DNA of 64,000 bases, taken from NCBI RefSeq assembly GCF_012932145.1, contig NZ_MWOK01000016.1, positions 27,083 through 91,082 of the forward strand, in the 5' to 3' direction. The notes under the pieces were generated by a model. That model did not search any database, was not told where the DNA came from, and saw nothing but the letters and a program-made list of their open reading frames with translations. Position numbers and translations under genes: made by a program. Below are positions 33,836-41,563 of the stretch, piece by piece. This DNA is from Acidovorax sp. SRB_14. GTDB taxonomy: Bacteria; Pseudomonadota; Gammaproteobacteria; Burkholderiales; Burkholderiaceae_C. Position 1 is the first letter of the stretch. Each line of letters opens with the position of its first letter.

Positions 33836-34411
33836 ATGCCCGACCAACGCCCTCCCGACACCGCCTTCGACCTGCGCGCGCGCGCCGAACTTGCGCTGGC
33901 CTTTGACCCGGGCCAGCCGCCCCAACATCTGTTCCGCCACACGCCGCTGCTGGCGCGCCGGGGCCTGCAGCGCACTTTGGCCGCGCTGCTGCTCACGGCC
34001 ACCGGCGCCACGGCGGTGCTGGCCATGCGCCCGCCGGCGCTGGTGCGCGGCGCCATCGAGCACGAGTACTACGAACGCACGCTGCGCGGCGCCTTCATGG
34101 AGGCCGCGCCGCTGCTGCAGCACCTCGGGCTGGGCGACCGGCAGGCCCTGCCCGGCTACCCGCAGCTGCTGCGGCCCTGCGACATCGACGGGCACCTGAC
34201 CTACCACCTCACCACCTTCTTTGAAAAAGGCGGCATGGTGACGGTGTTCGCCTTTGACGACGCGGTGTCGCTGCCGGACGGCAGCGGCTGGTGGGGCAAT
34301 GTGTACTGGCAGGTCGTGACCTCGCAGGGCGGCAAGCCGCTGGTGCTCGTCGCGCAGAAGAAAAAGGCCCTGGCCGTGGCGCAAGGCGCCTTGGCCGCGC
34401 CGCCGCCCTAG
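33836..34411 (+). CDS. Probable anti-sigma factor (DUF3379-like membrane protein)
   Basis: 191 residues. A cytoplasmic N-terminus (about 1-45; AFDLRARAELALAFDPG), one membrane helix (about 46-63; TLAALLLTATGATAVLAM) and a periplasmic domain with CDIDGHLTYHLTTFFEKGGM and VTVFAFD, resembling DUF3379. It starts one base after the sigma factor stop, the normal arrangement for an anti-sigma factor that holds its sigma at the membrane. The single Cys in the periplasmic domain could sense a redox or sulfur signal, but that is speculation. It also precedes sorA. Confidence 0.75.
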   Translation: MPDQRPPDTAFDLRARAELALAFDPGQPPQHLFRHTPLLARRGLQRTLAALLLTATGATAVLAMRPPALVRGAIEHEYYERTLRGAFMEAAPLLQHLGLGDRQALPGYPQLLRPCDIDGHLTYHLTTFFEKGGMVTVFAFDDAVSLPDGSGWWGNVYWQVVTSQGGKPLVLVAQKKKALAVAQGALAAPPP

Positions 34412-34464
34412 CTTGGCGCTCCCCGTTTTCCCTTTCTCACCCCCCGAAGAACCCAGGAGACTTC

Positions 34465-35676
34465 ATGCACTCTGAACCCACTTCCCTGCCCCGCCGCCGC
34501 CTGCTCACCGGCACGGCCAGCGCCCTCGCCGCCGCCGGCCTGGCCACCTGGGCGAATGGCGCCGCGGCGCAAGCCGCCGCCGCCAAGCCCCTGCCGGCCT
34601 ACCTGGGCTGGAAGGACGCCGGCAGCGTCATCGTGCACAGCAGCACCACGCTGGAGACCCGGCGCGGCGCGTTCGGCACCAGCGTGATCACGCCCACCGA
34701 CCAGCTCTACATCCGCAACAACCTGCCCGCGCCCGACGCGGCCATCGTGGCCAACCGCGATGCCTGGGAGATCAGCGTCAGCGGCGTCAAGAGCCCGCGC
34801 AAGCTCACCGTGGGCGAACTCAAGGCCCTGGGCCTGGAGACCGTCGCGATGGTGCTGCAGTGCTCGGGCAATGGCCGCGGCTTCTTCCCGAGCAAGCCCA
34901 GCGGCACGCCCTGGACCGTGGGCGCGGCCGGCTGCGTGGTCTGGAGCGGCGTGCCGGTGCGCGCCGTGGCCGAGGCCCTGGGCGGCGTGGCCGATGGCAT
35001 GCGCTTCATGACCGGCACGGGCGGCGAGAAGCTGCCCGAGGGCATCGACCCCAAGAGCATCGTCGTCGAGCGCTCGGTGCCCGCGGCCGCCATGCAGGAC
35101 GCGCTGCTGGCCTGGGAGATGAACGGCGCCCCGATCCCGCTGGCCCATGGCGGCCCGCTGCGCCTGATCGTGCCGGGCTACACCGGCGTGAACAACATCA
35201 AGTACATCCGGCAGCTGGCCTTCACGGCGCAGGAGAGCGACGCCAAGATCATGTCGCACGGCTACCGCATGACGCCCCCGGGCGGCAAGGGCGACCCGAG
35301 CCAGCCTTCGGTGCAGGAGATGTCCATCAAGTCGTGGATCAACGGACCGCTGCCCGACGATGGCCAGATCGCGGCCGGCGCCCCCGTGCAGATCCACGGT
35401 GTGGCCTTCGGCGGCCTGCACGCGGTCAAGGGCGTGGAGGTGTCGATCGATGGCGGCAAGACCTGGCAGGCGGCGCGCTTTGTCGGCCCCGACCTGGGCA
35501 AGTACGCCTGGCGCCAGTTCGTGCTGCAGGCCAAGCTGCCGGCCGGCACGCACACGCTGGCCAGCCGCGCCGCCGACACGGCCGGCAACGTCCAGCCCGA
35601 GACGCGCGGTGAGAACCAGAGCGGCTACAACAACAGCAGCTGGGCCGACCACGCGGTCAAGGTCACCGCCGCCTGA
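34465..35676 (+). CDS. sorA: Sulfite dehydrogenase molybdopterin subunit (SorA-like)
   Basis: 403 residues. An N-terminal Tat signal (PRRRLLTGTASALAAAGLAT) directs folded export. The sulfite-oxidase molybdopterin domain has the Mo-ligating Cys133 in VLQCSGNGRGFF, followed by GPLRLIVPGYTGVNNIKYI; a C-terminal Mo-co dimerisation domain contains VEVSIDGGKTW. It oxidises sulfite to sulfate in the periplasm and passes electrons to cytochrome c, here probably the product of the next gene. AGGAGA is the ribosome-binding site. Confidence 0.93.
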   Translation: MHSEPTSLPRRRLLTGTASALAAAGLATWANGAAAQAAAAKPLPAYLGWKDAGSVIVHSSTTLETRRGAFGTSVITPTDQLYIRNNLPAPDAAIVANRDAWEISVSGVKSPRKLTVGELKALGLETVAMVLQCSGNGRGFFPSKPSGTPWTVGAAGCVVWSGVPVRAVAEALGGVADGMRFMTGTGGEKLPEGIDPKSIVVERSVPAAAMQDALLAWEMNGAPIPLAHGGPLRLIVPGYTGVNNIKYIRQLAFTAQESDAKIMSHGYRMTPPGGKGDPSQPSVQEMSIKSWINGPLPDDGQIAAGAPVQIHGVAFGGLHAVKGVEVSIDGGKTWQAARFVGPDLGKYAWRQFVLQAKLPAGTHTLASRAADTAGNVQPETRGENQSGYNNSSWADHAVKVTAA

Positions 35677-35691
35677 CGCTGCCCCGCCCCG

Positions 35692-35720
35692 CCCCCAGGC
35701 CGCAGGGCCTGGGGGTTTTC
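35692..35720 (+). terminator. Intrinsic terminator between sorA and sorB
   Basis: Perfect stem CCCCCAGGCC / GGCCTGGGGG with loop GCAG, then TTTTC and more T. It lies 45 bp before the cytochrome start, so most transcripts probably stop after sorA unless there is read-through. Confidence 0.75.
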
Positions 35721-35764
35721 TTTTGCGCCCTCGGCGCTGCCCCCCTATGGATCGGAACCACACC

Positions 35765-36127
35765 ATGCCACTGCTCTTCAACACCCCCGCCCGCTTCCTG
35801 CGCGCCCTGGCCGCGCCCGCGCTGCTGCTGGCCGCCGGCCTCTGCGGCACGGCCACGAGCGCCGCCGACGAAGCCGCCCAGATGGCCCTGGGAAAGAAGC
35901 TCTTCACCACCTCCACGCCCGCCTGCGCCGTCTGCCACACGCTCAAGGACGCGGGGGCCGAAGGCGCCGTGGGCCCGGTGCTCGACGAACTGCGGCCCGA
36001 CGCCGCGCGCGTGACGAAAGCGCTGCGCGACGGCCTGGGCAGCATGCCCTCGTTCAAGGCCAGCCTGACCGACGCGCAGATCGCCGCGCTGGCGCTCTAC
36101 GTCGCCAAGGCCAGCCGTCAGCCCTGA
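35765..36127 (+). CDS. sorB: Monohaem cytochrome c (SorB-like)
   Basis: 120 residues: signal peptide (FLRALAAPALLLAAGLCG), one haem-binding motif CAVCH (Cys54, Cys57, His58) and a Met ligand in GSMPSF (Met94). It is the expected electron acceptor for SorA in the periplasm. An in-frame ATG at 35747 could give six more residues. It is separated from sorA by a predicted terminator, so its expression may differ from that of sorA. Confidence 0.88.
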   Translation: MPLLFNTPARFLRALAAPALLLAAGLCGTATSAADEAAQMALGKKLFTTSTPACAVCHTLKDAGAEGAVGPVLDELRPDAARVTKALRDGLGSMPSFKASLTDAQIAALALYVAKASRQP

Positions 36128-36380
36128 GGCGCGCGCCCCGCCGGCGCGTTCAGGCAGATGGGCAGGGCAGGCCCCTGCCCGACAGGCGGCGGCGGTCGTT
36201 TCAGGTCTGCGATTCGGCGCAGCGGTTTCTCGAAAAACACGCCAGAAAGGACCTGGGCCCCGGCCCGGGCCCATGCCGCCCGCCCCGGGAAAAACCCGCG
36301 GTCGGCACCGCCGCGCTCCAGGCTGCCGCGCAGCCCTGCCCAGGCCCCCTCCGCGCAGCAGCCCGGGGAGTGCACCCCAG

Positions 36381-36433
36381 CCAAATTGGCCTCCAGCCCT
36401 TTACCAGAAAGCGCTGACAGCTATCAATTTCAT
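36381..36433 (-). repeat. Dispersed repeat, copy H
   Basis: CCAAATTGGCCTCCAGCCCT, hairpin arms CAGCCCTTT / AAAGCGCTG around ACCAG, ending ACAGCTATCAATTTC. It lies in the gap between sorB and the DUF3149 gene. Confidence 0.75.
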
Positions 36434-36517
36434 ATTCCCGCCCCAGCCTCGTGCGCCCCACAGACCGCAGGACGCGCCATGCCGTGCGGCGGGCGCCCGT
36501 GCGCGGGGACCGCCCCG

Positions 36518-36531
36518 TTGACTTGCGTCAA
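36518..36531 (+). promoter_or_regulatory. FNR-type box TTGAC-N4-GTCAA
   Basis: TTGACTTGCGTCAA is a perfect inverted repeat of the FNR/ANR class (consensus TTGAT-N4-ATCAA; the TTGAC/GTCAA form is common in beta-proteobacteria). A possible -10, CAAAAT at 36553-36558, puts the box near -41, the class II activator position, upstream of the DUF3149 gene. Confidence 0.6.
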
Positions 36532-36601
36532 CGCCCGGCTTGAGGCACGCTCCAAAATCCACACCCTGACTATGGTTTTAAAAAGAACGGAGGGACCCCC
36601 C

Positions 36602-36751
36602 ATGAAGCTGCTGACCGACCTCTTCACCACCGACTATGGACTGATGAGCATCACCGGCATTGCCATCATGCTGTTGGGCGGCATCGCATCGGCCGTCGTC
36701 GTGCGGCGCAAGATGGGCGAAGCTCCGACGGTGGCGGACACCCCCAAGTAA
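36602..36751 (+). CDS. Small DUF3149 membrane protein
   Basis: 49 residues. MKLLTDLFTTDYGLMSITGI is the DUF3149 signature, followed by a single membrane helix (IAIMLLGGIASAVVV) and a short charged tail. The function is unknown; such mini-proteins are common in beta- and gamma-proteobacteria. ACGGAGG is an excellent ribosome-binding site, and an FNR-type box upstream suggests induction at low oxygen. Confidence 0.85.
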   Translation: MKLLTDLFTTDYGLMSITGIAIMLLGGIASAVVVRRKMGEAPTVADTPK

Positions 36752-36780
36752 CGTAAAGCGGCGCCCCCTGCCGCGCGGGA

Positions 36781-37779
36781 CTACGGCGGCACGGCGGCGC
36801 ACCACCCCGCCAGGGGTGCACGGGCCCATTGCTCGAGCCACGCCCAGACCTGCTGCACGCCGTCCTGGTCCGGGCCCTGCAGACCGTGGTCGGCCCCCGC
36901 CAGGCTGCGAGCGCAGTACGGCGCGGCACGGGTGCGCGCCCGGTCGGCAAAGCGCGCATAGGCTTCGGCCGGCACCAGCGCATCGTCGGCGCCCCAGACC
37001 TGCAGCAGCGGCCAGGGTCCGGTGCTGAGCGGCCCGGCCAGCGGCCAGTGCCAGAGGTCGCGCCAATAGCGCAGGCTGCGGCCTTCCAGCACCCTGCCAT
37101 CGGGCCACGCGCCCGCCTGTGCCAGCCCCAGTGCCTGCCAGCGCGCGAGCGCGCCGTGGCGCTGGGCCTGCAGCGCGCCCGCGTCTCGCGGGTCCAGCCC
37201 GCTGGCGCCCAGCAAGACCAGCCCCGCCAGATGCGGCACCTCGGGCGTGAGCGCGGGCAGCAGTTCGGCCCCTTCCGAAATCCCGACCAGCAGCTGCGGC
37301 AGCGGCGGGGTTCCCGCGCGCGCGGCCGCGTCGGCGCGCAGCGCGGCACGCGCATGGTCGCGCCAGGCGCCCAGTGCATCGGCCCGCACGAAGTCGGCCG
37401 AACAGTCGCCCGGCGCGGTGGCAGCGTCGGCATCCATCCACGGCTTGTGCAGCACCAGCAGCTGCGCATGCAGCAGGCCGGCAAAGTAGCGCGCGGCCAC
37501 CGGCCCCATGCCAGCACAGCCCGAGCCCGGCACCACGATCACCCGGTAGCGCGCGGGCGCAGCGCGCTCGGCGCGCTCCAGCACCTGCAGGTGCTGGCCC
37601 CGGTCGGCCGGCAGGAGGCGCACGGCAAAGCCTGCGCGCTCGCCAGGCAGCGGCGGCGGGCCGGCGGGTGCGGCGCAGCCGGCCAGCCAGGCGCTGGCCA
37701 GCACCAGCGCGCCCCGGCCTGCACAGCGCCCGACAGCCCGCGCAAAGCGGGCCGCAAGGGTGCGGGGGACGGGGCTCAT
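36781..37779 (-). CDS. Predicted lipoprotein with alpha/beta-hydrolase fold
   Basis: 332 residues. A type II signal peptide with lipobox LAGC (Cys35) predicts membrane anchoring. The mature part has a nucleophile elbow VGISEGAE (GxSxG), an Asp loop WGADDALVPAE and a His in AGADHGLQGP, so the triad looks complete. Substrate unknown; serine hydrolase activity in the periplasm is likely. It follows the four-gene envelope operon on the same strand, 31 bp after its last gene, and could be a fifth member. Confidence 0.8.
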   Translation of the reverse strand: MSPVPRTLAARFARAVGRCAGRGALVLASAWLAGCAAPAGPPPLPGERAGFAVRLLPADRGQHLQVLERAERAAPARYRVIVVPGSGCAGMGPVAARYFAGLLHAQLLVLHKPWMDADAATAPGDCSADFVRADALGAWRDHARAALRADAAARAGTPPLPQLLVGISEGAELLPALTPEVPHLAGLVLLGASGLDPRDAGALQAQRHGALARWQALGLAQAGAWPDGRVLEGRSLRYWRDLWHWPLAGPLSTGPWPLLQVWGADDALVPAEAYARFADRARTRAAPYCARSLAGADHGLQGPDQDGVQQVWAWLEQWARAPLAGWCAAVPP

Positions 37780-37810
37780 GCGCAGCGACCGGAGGCCGCG
37801 CGGCGCGCCC

Positions 37811-38728
37811 TCACTTGAGGATGAGGACCTGTTCTTGCGGCTGCGGCGCGGCCAGCGGCTGGCCGCCCTGCAGCGGCAGGGCCAGGGCCGGGCGCACGCC
37901 GCGCGCCAGGCCCGGGTCGGTGGCGCCGAGCTGCTCGCCGAGCTGCTGGAACACGCTCTGGGCCAGGCTTTGCGAGGTCTCGCGCATGACCTTGGCCCGG
38001 TTGGGCGGAGCGATGTCGCCGCGGCCGGACAGGATCTTGGTGTCGTTGCCGGTGCCCTGCGCGGAAAACGCCGCCTTGATCTCGTAGGTCCGGGTGTGGA
38101 TCAGCGAGAAGTCGGCCAGCAGGTCGAGGCCGTACTGGTGCGTGGCGCTGGCGGTGCCCTGCAGTGGCGAGAGCGCGTCGGAGAATGCGATGCTCGAGAC
38201 CACGCCGAACAGCACGTAGTCGGCGCCGTTGAACTCGCCCTTCTTGATGCGCGCGATGATGTCGTTCACCTGGGGCTGGCGCACGGGTGGGACCATCTTG
38301 CCGCCCTGCACCTGGTGGAGCACCTGCTCGGCCTTGCTCGGCTGTGGGGCGCCGGCATCGAAGCCCTTGCCCTGCACGAGGCGGAACGTGGTGCCGCGCA
38401 GCAGCGCGCCCTTGATGTCGTTGGTGTAGGCACCGAGCTCGCGCTGCTCGATGTAGCTGTAGCGGCCCGCGACATAGGTGCCACTGGCCTGCGCGGAGGC
38501 CTGCATCGAATGGCTGCCCGAGCCGCCGTACAGCCCATGGCTGGCGGAGCCGCGGGCGCTCATCTGGCTGCTTCGCTGGTAGGTGCCGGCCTCGAAGTAC
38601 TCGGACACCTGCTGGGCATAGGCCAGGTCGGTCACGGCGATGCGGGGCGGGTTCTGCGCGGGGGCCGCGCCGCTCCAGGCGAGCGCGGCGGCCGCCAGCG
38701 CGGCGGCCAGGGTGGTTCTGCGTTGCAT
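37811..38728 (-). CDS. Exported CsgG/LpoB-like protein
   Basis: 305 residues with a signal peptide (LAAALAAAALAWSGAAPAQ). PRIAVTDLAY at the mature N-terminus, a Ser/Gly-rich loop (about 50-85), FRLVQGKGFD and GADYVLFGVVSSIAF match the CsgG/LpoB fold of periplasmic proteins. There is no lipobox Cys at the cleavage site, unlike the neighbouring LpoB. It is fourth in a tightly spaced operon (10 bp after lpoB) and probably works with it in envelope or peptidoglycan-synthase control. Confidence 0.75.
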   Translation of the reverse strand: MQRRTTLAAALAAAALAWSGAAPAQNPPRIAVTDLAYAQQVSEYFEAGTYQRSSQMSARGSASHGLYGGSGSHSMQASAQASGTYVAGRYSYIEQRELGAYTNDIKGALLRGTTFRLVQGKGFDAGAPQPSKAEQVLHQVQGGKMVPPVRQPQVNDIIARIKKGEFNGADYVLFGVVSSIAFSDALSPLQGTASATHQYGLDLLADFSLIHTRTYEIKAAFSAQGTGNDTKILSGRGDIAPPNRAKVMRETSQSLAQSVFQQLGEQLGATDPGLARGVRPALALPLQGGQPLAAPQPQEQVLILK

Positions 38729-38738
38729 CGTGGCCCCT

Positions 38739-39347
38739 TCAGCGCTTGCTGGTCTTGCGAATTTCTTTTTCGTCCGCCCATTCGATCGTGCCTTCCTGCA
38801 CGTCGAACATCTTGAGCGTGAACTTGTAGAACACGTCCTTGGTCGTGTTGTTCTGCTTGACGATGCTGGTCAGCTCGCCTTCGAGCTGGTACTTGGCCGC
38901 CGTCATCTGGCCCACCTTGGCGGTGGTGTTCTGCTTGTACAGGCCGCTCTGGTTCTGGCGCTGCAGCTCGTCCACGCCCTGCTGCATCTCGCCGATCGAG
39001 CGCGTGAAACGCACCTTGCCCGACTTGACCAGCGCCGTCTGGATCGAGTTCATGACGTTGGTGGTGTCGATGTACTCGCTGGTCTTGTTCTTGACGGTGG
39101 AGATCGTCACCGTGGGGCGGCCCTGGAAGATGCCGGTCTCGAGCAGGCCGCCGGTCATCTTCTCGGCAATCATCTGCAGGTCGGTGGAGCCGAATTCGTT
39201 GGTCACCAGCTCGACCGCCTTGGCATCGCCGTAGTTGACCTGGCGGTCAAAACGCACGACGGGGGACGAAAGGCTCTGGCAGCCCGCCAGGGCCAGGGTG
39301 CTGGCCGCCAGGGCCAGGAGCAGCGCTTTGCGCGGTACGGTGTGCAT
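38739..39347 (-). CDS. lpoB: Penicillin-binding protein activator LpoB family lipoprotein
   Basis: 202 residues. A lipoprotein signal peptide with LAGC box precedes the LpoB domain (FDRQVNYGDAKAVELVTNEF, then ISTVKNKTSEYIDTTNVMNS, ending KFTLKMFDVQEGTIEWADEK). In E. coli LpoB reaches from the outer membrane to activate PBP1b. The adjacent YcfL-family gene mirrors the E. coli ycfL-lpoB (ycfM) pair, which supports the call. Whether this lineage uses LpoB to activate a PBP is not established here. Confidence 0.88.
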   Translation of the reverse strand: MHTVPRKALLLALAASTLALAGCQSLSSPVVRFDRQVNYGDAKAVELVTNEFGSTDLQMIAEKMTGGLLETGIFQGRPTVTISTVKNKTSEYIDTTNVMNSIQTALVKSGKVRFTRSIGEMQQGVDELQRQNQSGLYKQNTTAKVGQMTAAKYQLEGELTSIVKQNNTTKDVFYKFTLKMFDVQEGTIEWADEKEIRKTSKR

Positions 39348-39369
39348 CGGTTTTTCCTTTAGCGCGGCT

Positions 39370-39765
39370 TCAGCGCGCCTCCACGTTCATTTCAAGACGG
39401 AAGTCGACCGCGGCGCCCGTCGGCGCCACGCTCTTGACGGTGTGCTGGCCCAGGCCCTGCACGCCGAGCTGCTTCCACGATTCGCCGTCGCCGACCTGGT
39501 TGCCCACGGCATCGAGCCATTTGAAGCGGTAGAACACGGTGCGGTCGCTGCGCCCCGTGTTGGCCAGGTCGGCCTGCACGATGAGCACGTCGTTCTTGCG
39601 CACAACGCGCATCTCGCGCACGGCCAGGCCCTCGGCTTCGCCGCGCAGGGCGATCTTGGAGGCCACCGCCGGTGGCGTGGCGGGGTCGTGCTGTTGCGCC
39701 TGCGCGCTGCCGGCCACGGCCAGAAGGGCCAGGCAGGCGGCGGCAAGGGGGTGGCGGGGGGTCAT
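39370..39765 (-). CDS. YcfL-family protein (DUF1425)
   Basis: 131 residues with a signal peptide (ACLALLAVAGSAQAQ). The mature domain (LAVREMRVVRKNDVLIVQAD, then FYRFKWLDAVGNQVGD and VKSVAPTGAAVDFRLEMNV) matches YcfL/DUF1425, an immunoglobulin-like periplasmic fold. It lies 22 bp upstream of lpoB in the operon, the same gene order as in E. coli. Function unknown; probably envelope-related. Confidence 0.83.
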   Translation of the reverse strand: MTPRHPLAAACLALLAVAGSAQAQQHDPATPPAVASKIALRGEAEGLAVREMRVVRKNDVLIVQADLANTGRSDRTVFYRFKWLDAVGNQVGDGESWKQLGVQGLGQHTVKSVAPTGAAVDFRLEMNVEAR

Positions 39766-39796
39766 GCGAAAAACTCCTTCGGGGACTCAACGGGTG

Positions 39797-41311
39797 TCAA
39801 TGGGCACGGGCCTGGACGGCCGGCTTGGCCTGCGCGCGCGCCGGGCGCGCGGCCGCAGGCTGGGGCTTGGCGGTGGGAGCCACGGCGGCTGGCGCGGCCG
39901 GCGGGGGCGGCTCGGCGGCCACGGCCGCGAGCTGGCCCAGCGTGGCGACCTCGCCGGTCAGCACGCTGCTGTGGTAGAAGCGCAGCGGCACCAGGGCGTA
40001 CTGGCCATCGACCTTGACCGGCTGCTCCAGCGCACGGCCATTGATGGTGATGCGGTGCTCGCCCGGCGGCAGGTAGCCGCGCGCCACATAGACGCGGCCG
40101 GGCAGCATGCGCCACATGCGGTCGTCGGCCTGCTCTGTGGCGGCGGACGCCACGGCGCCAATCAAACCGCCCAGCAGGCCCGCGTTCTTTTGCAGCTGGT
40201 CCTGCAGCACGCCCTTGGCCACGGCGCGCGTGAAGCCGCGCAGCACCATGCCGGGCATCTCGTCCTTGAGCGCGCGGCGCGCCATGGCATTGAGGTCGAC
40301 CACTTTTTCGAGTTTCAGGTCGTAGCCCGCCACCGACAGCTGGCTCAGCAGCGGATCGCTCGACGGCTCGATCACCGGGTAGGAAATGCTCGCCGTCACC
40401 AGGCCGCGGCCGGTGGGCACGGGCAGCGTGAAGGCCTTGGGCTTGCGCGCCGGGGCGTCGCCGGCCTCGACCACGAACAGCACGTCTGTCATGCGCTGGC
40501 GGCGCTTCCAGGTGAAGCTGCTGCGGTCGTCGAGGCCGCGCAGGCCCTCTTCGAGCACGCCGGTCTCGGGCTTGAGCTCGATCGCCTTGCGGTAGCCGGG
40601 CGCGGCCAGGCCGGGCTCGTTCATGGCCTCGTACATGAAGCCGGCCAGGTAGTGGCTGAGCGCATTCTGGTAGCCGTTCTTCAGGGCCAGCACCTCGGGG
40701 TCGTTGAGGGTCTCGACCGGGTAGCCATTGATCTGCTTGCTGCCCGACGCGGCGCCCTTGGACTTGGCTTCCTCTTCGGCGGCCAGCGTTTCCTTGGCCC
40801 GGAACTCGGCAATGACGGCTTCGCGCTCGTGCGTGCGCTTGATGTCCACGCGGGCGTTGTCAAAGTCGCCCAGCGCCACGCGGTTGAGGGCCATGCGCGT
40901 CGTGAGCCAGACCTTCTCGTAGTCCTGGCCTTCGTACACCTTCAGGCGCTCGCTGATCAACGAGGCGCCCACGGTGCCCATGAGCTTCTGCGGGTTGCCG
41001 GTGGCGGCCTCTTCCCATTCCTTGACCTTGTTGTCGGCCAGCATGAAAGCGTGGTTGCTGTCCTCGTAGCGGCGGTCCAGCCGCAGCAGTTCGCCGCGCT
41101 CGAGGTTGTAGAGCAGCGCGGTTTTGTCGCTTTCGGTGGTGGCAGACGACTCCAGCCGCGCCAGCGCCGCAGGAATGCCCTGGGCCTGTCCAGCGCTGTG
41201 CACGTCCGAGGCCAGCTTGTCGTGGCTTTGCAGGCTGGCACAGCCCGTCAGCGCGACGCTCAGCGCCAGCAGGCCCCAGAAACGGGCACGGGAAAAAAAC
41301 CGGTGGTTCAT
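39797..41311 (-). CDS. Large lipoprotein, COG3014 type, TPR-like
   Basis: 504 residues. The lipobox VALTGC is near residue 24. A helical, TPR-like first half (LLYNLERGELLRLDRRYEDS and HYLAGFMYEAMNEPGLAAPG) is followed by a beta-rich second half and a long Pro/Ala tail (last about 45 residues). This family regularly precedes ycfL/lpoB genes. ATG 41311 has AGGA six bases upstream; a nearer ATG at 41317 has no spacing. It is first gene of the four-gene operon, preceded by a good promoter. Confidence 0.82.
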   Translation of the reverse strand: MNHRFFSRARFWGLLALSVALTGCASLQSHDKLASDVHSAGQAQGIPAALARLESSATTESDKTALLYNLERGELLRLDRRYEDSNHAFMLADNKVKEWEEAATGNPQKLMGTVGASLISERLKVYEGQDYEKVWLTTRMALNRVALGDFDNARVDIKRTHEREAVIAEFRAKETLAAEEEAKSKGAASGSKQINGYPVETLNDPEVLALKNGYQNALSHYLAGFMYEAMNEPGLAAPGYRKAIELKPETGVLEEGLRGLDDRSSFTWKRRQRMTDVLFVVEAGDAPARKPKAFTLPVPTGRGLVTASISYPVIEPSSDPLLSQLSVAGYDLKLEKVVDLNAMARRALKDEMPGMVLRGFTRAVAKGVLQDQLQKNAGLLGGLIGAVASAATEQADDRMWRMLPGRVYVARGYLPPGEHRITINGRALEQPVKVDGQYALVPLRFYHSSVLTGEVATLGQLAAVAAEPPPPAAPAAVAPTAKPQPAAARPARAQAKPAVQARAH

Positions 41312-41457
41312 CAACATTCCTTGGAGGTCTTCGAAGGGCACCAGAAGACCCGGTGGCGCCGCGCAGGCGCCACAGGACAAGGAAAAAGCGGACGCGGGCC
41401 TGCGCCCCTGGCACCTGCGGTCCGACCCACCCTCCCGCATCCGGTTTCTTGGCTGGT

Positions 41458-41487
41458 ATTGTAAAAATACAGCCGCAAATGTATCAA
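41458..41487 (-). promoter_or_regulatory. Sigma-70-type promoter for the lpoB operon
   Basis: On the minus strand TTGATA (41487-41482), 18-nt spacer, TACAAT (41463-41458). Both hexamers match consensus at five of six positions and stand in an A+T-rich island 147 bp upstream of the first gene. Confidence 0.6.
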
Positions 41488-41563
41488 AACGTGAAGACAG
41501 AGTAATGCGCTTGGTCAATACTCTTGCCGCATGCCACCCTGCCGCCACAGGACGCGGCCGGCT

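Larger units (their letters stand above)
36128..36601. other. 474-bp intergenic region with a repeat and an FNR box
   Basis: Contains a GC-rich palindromic run (GGGCCC repeated at 36255-36260 and 36267-36272), repeat copy H (36381-36433) and an FNR-type box (36518-36531) before the DUF3149 gene. The open frames across it look like composition artefacts, and I see no supported gene. Confidence 0.5.

Noticed and set aside
36255..36272. GGGCCC palindromic run as a terminator
   Set aside because: No T tract follows on either strand.
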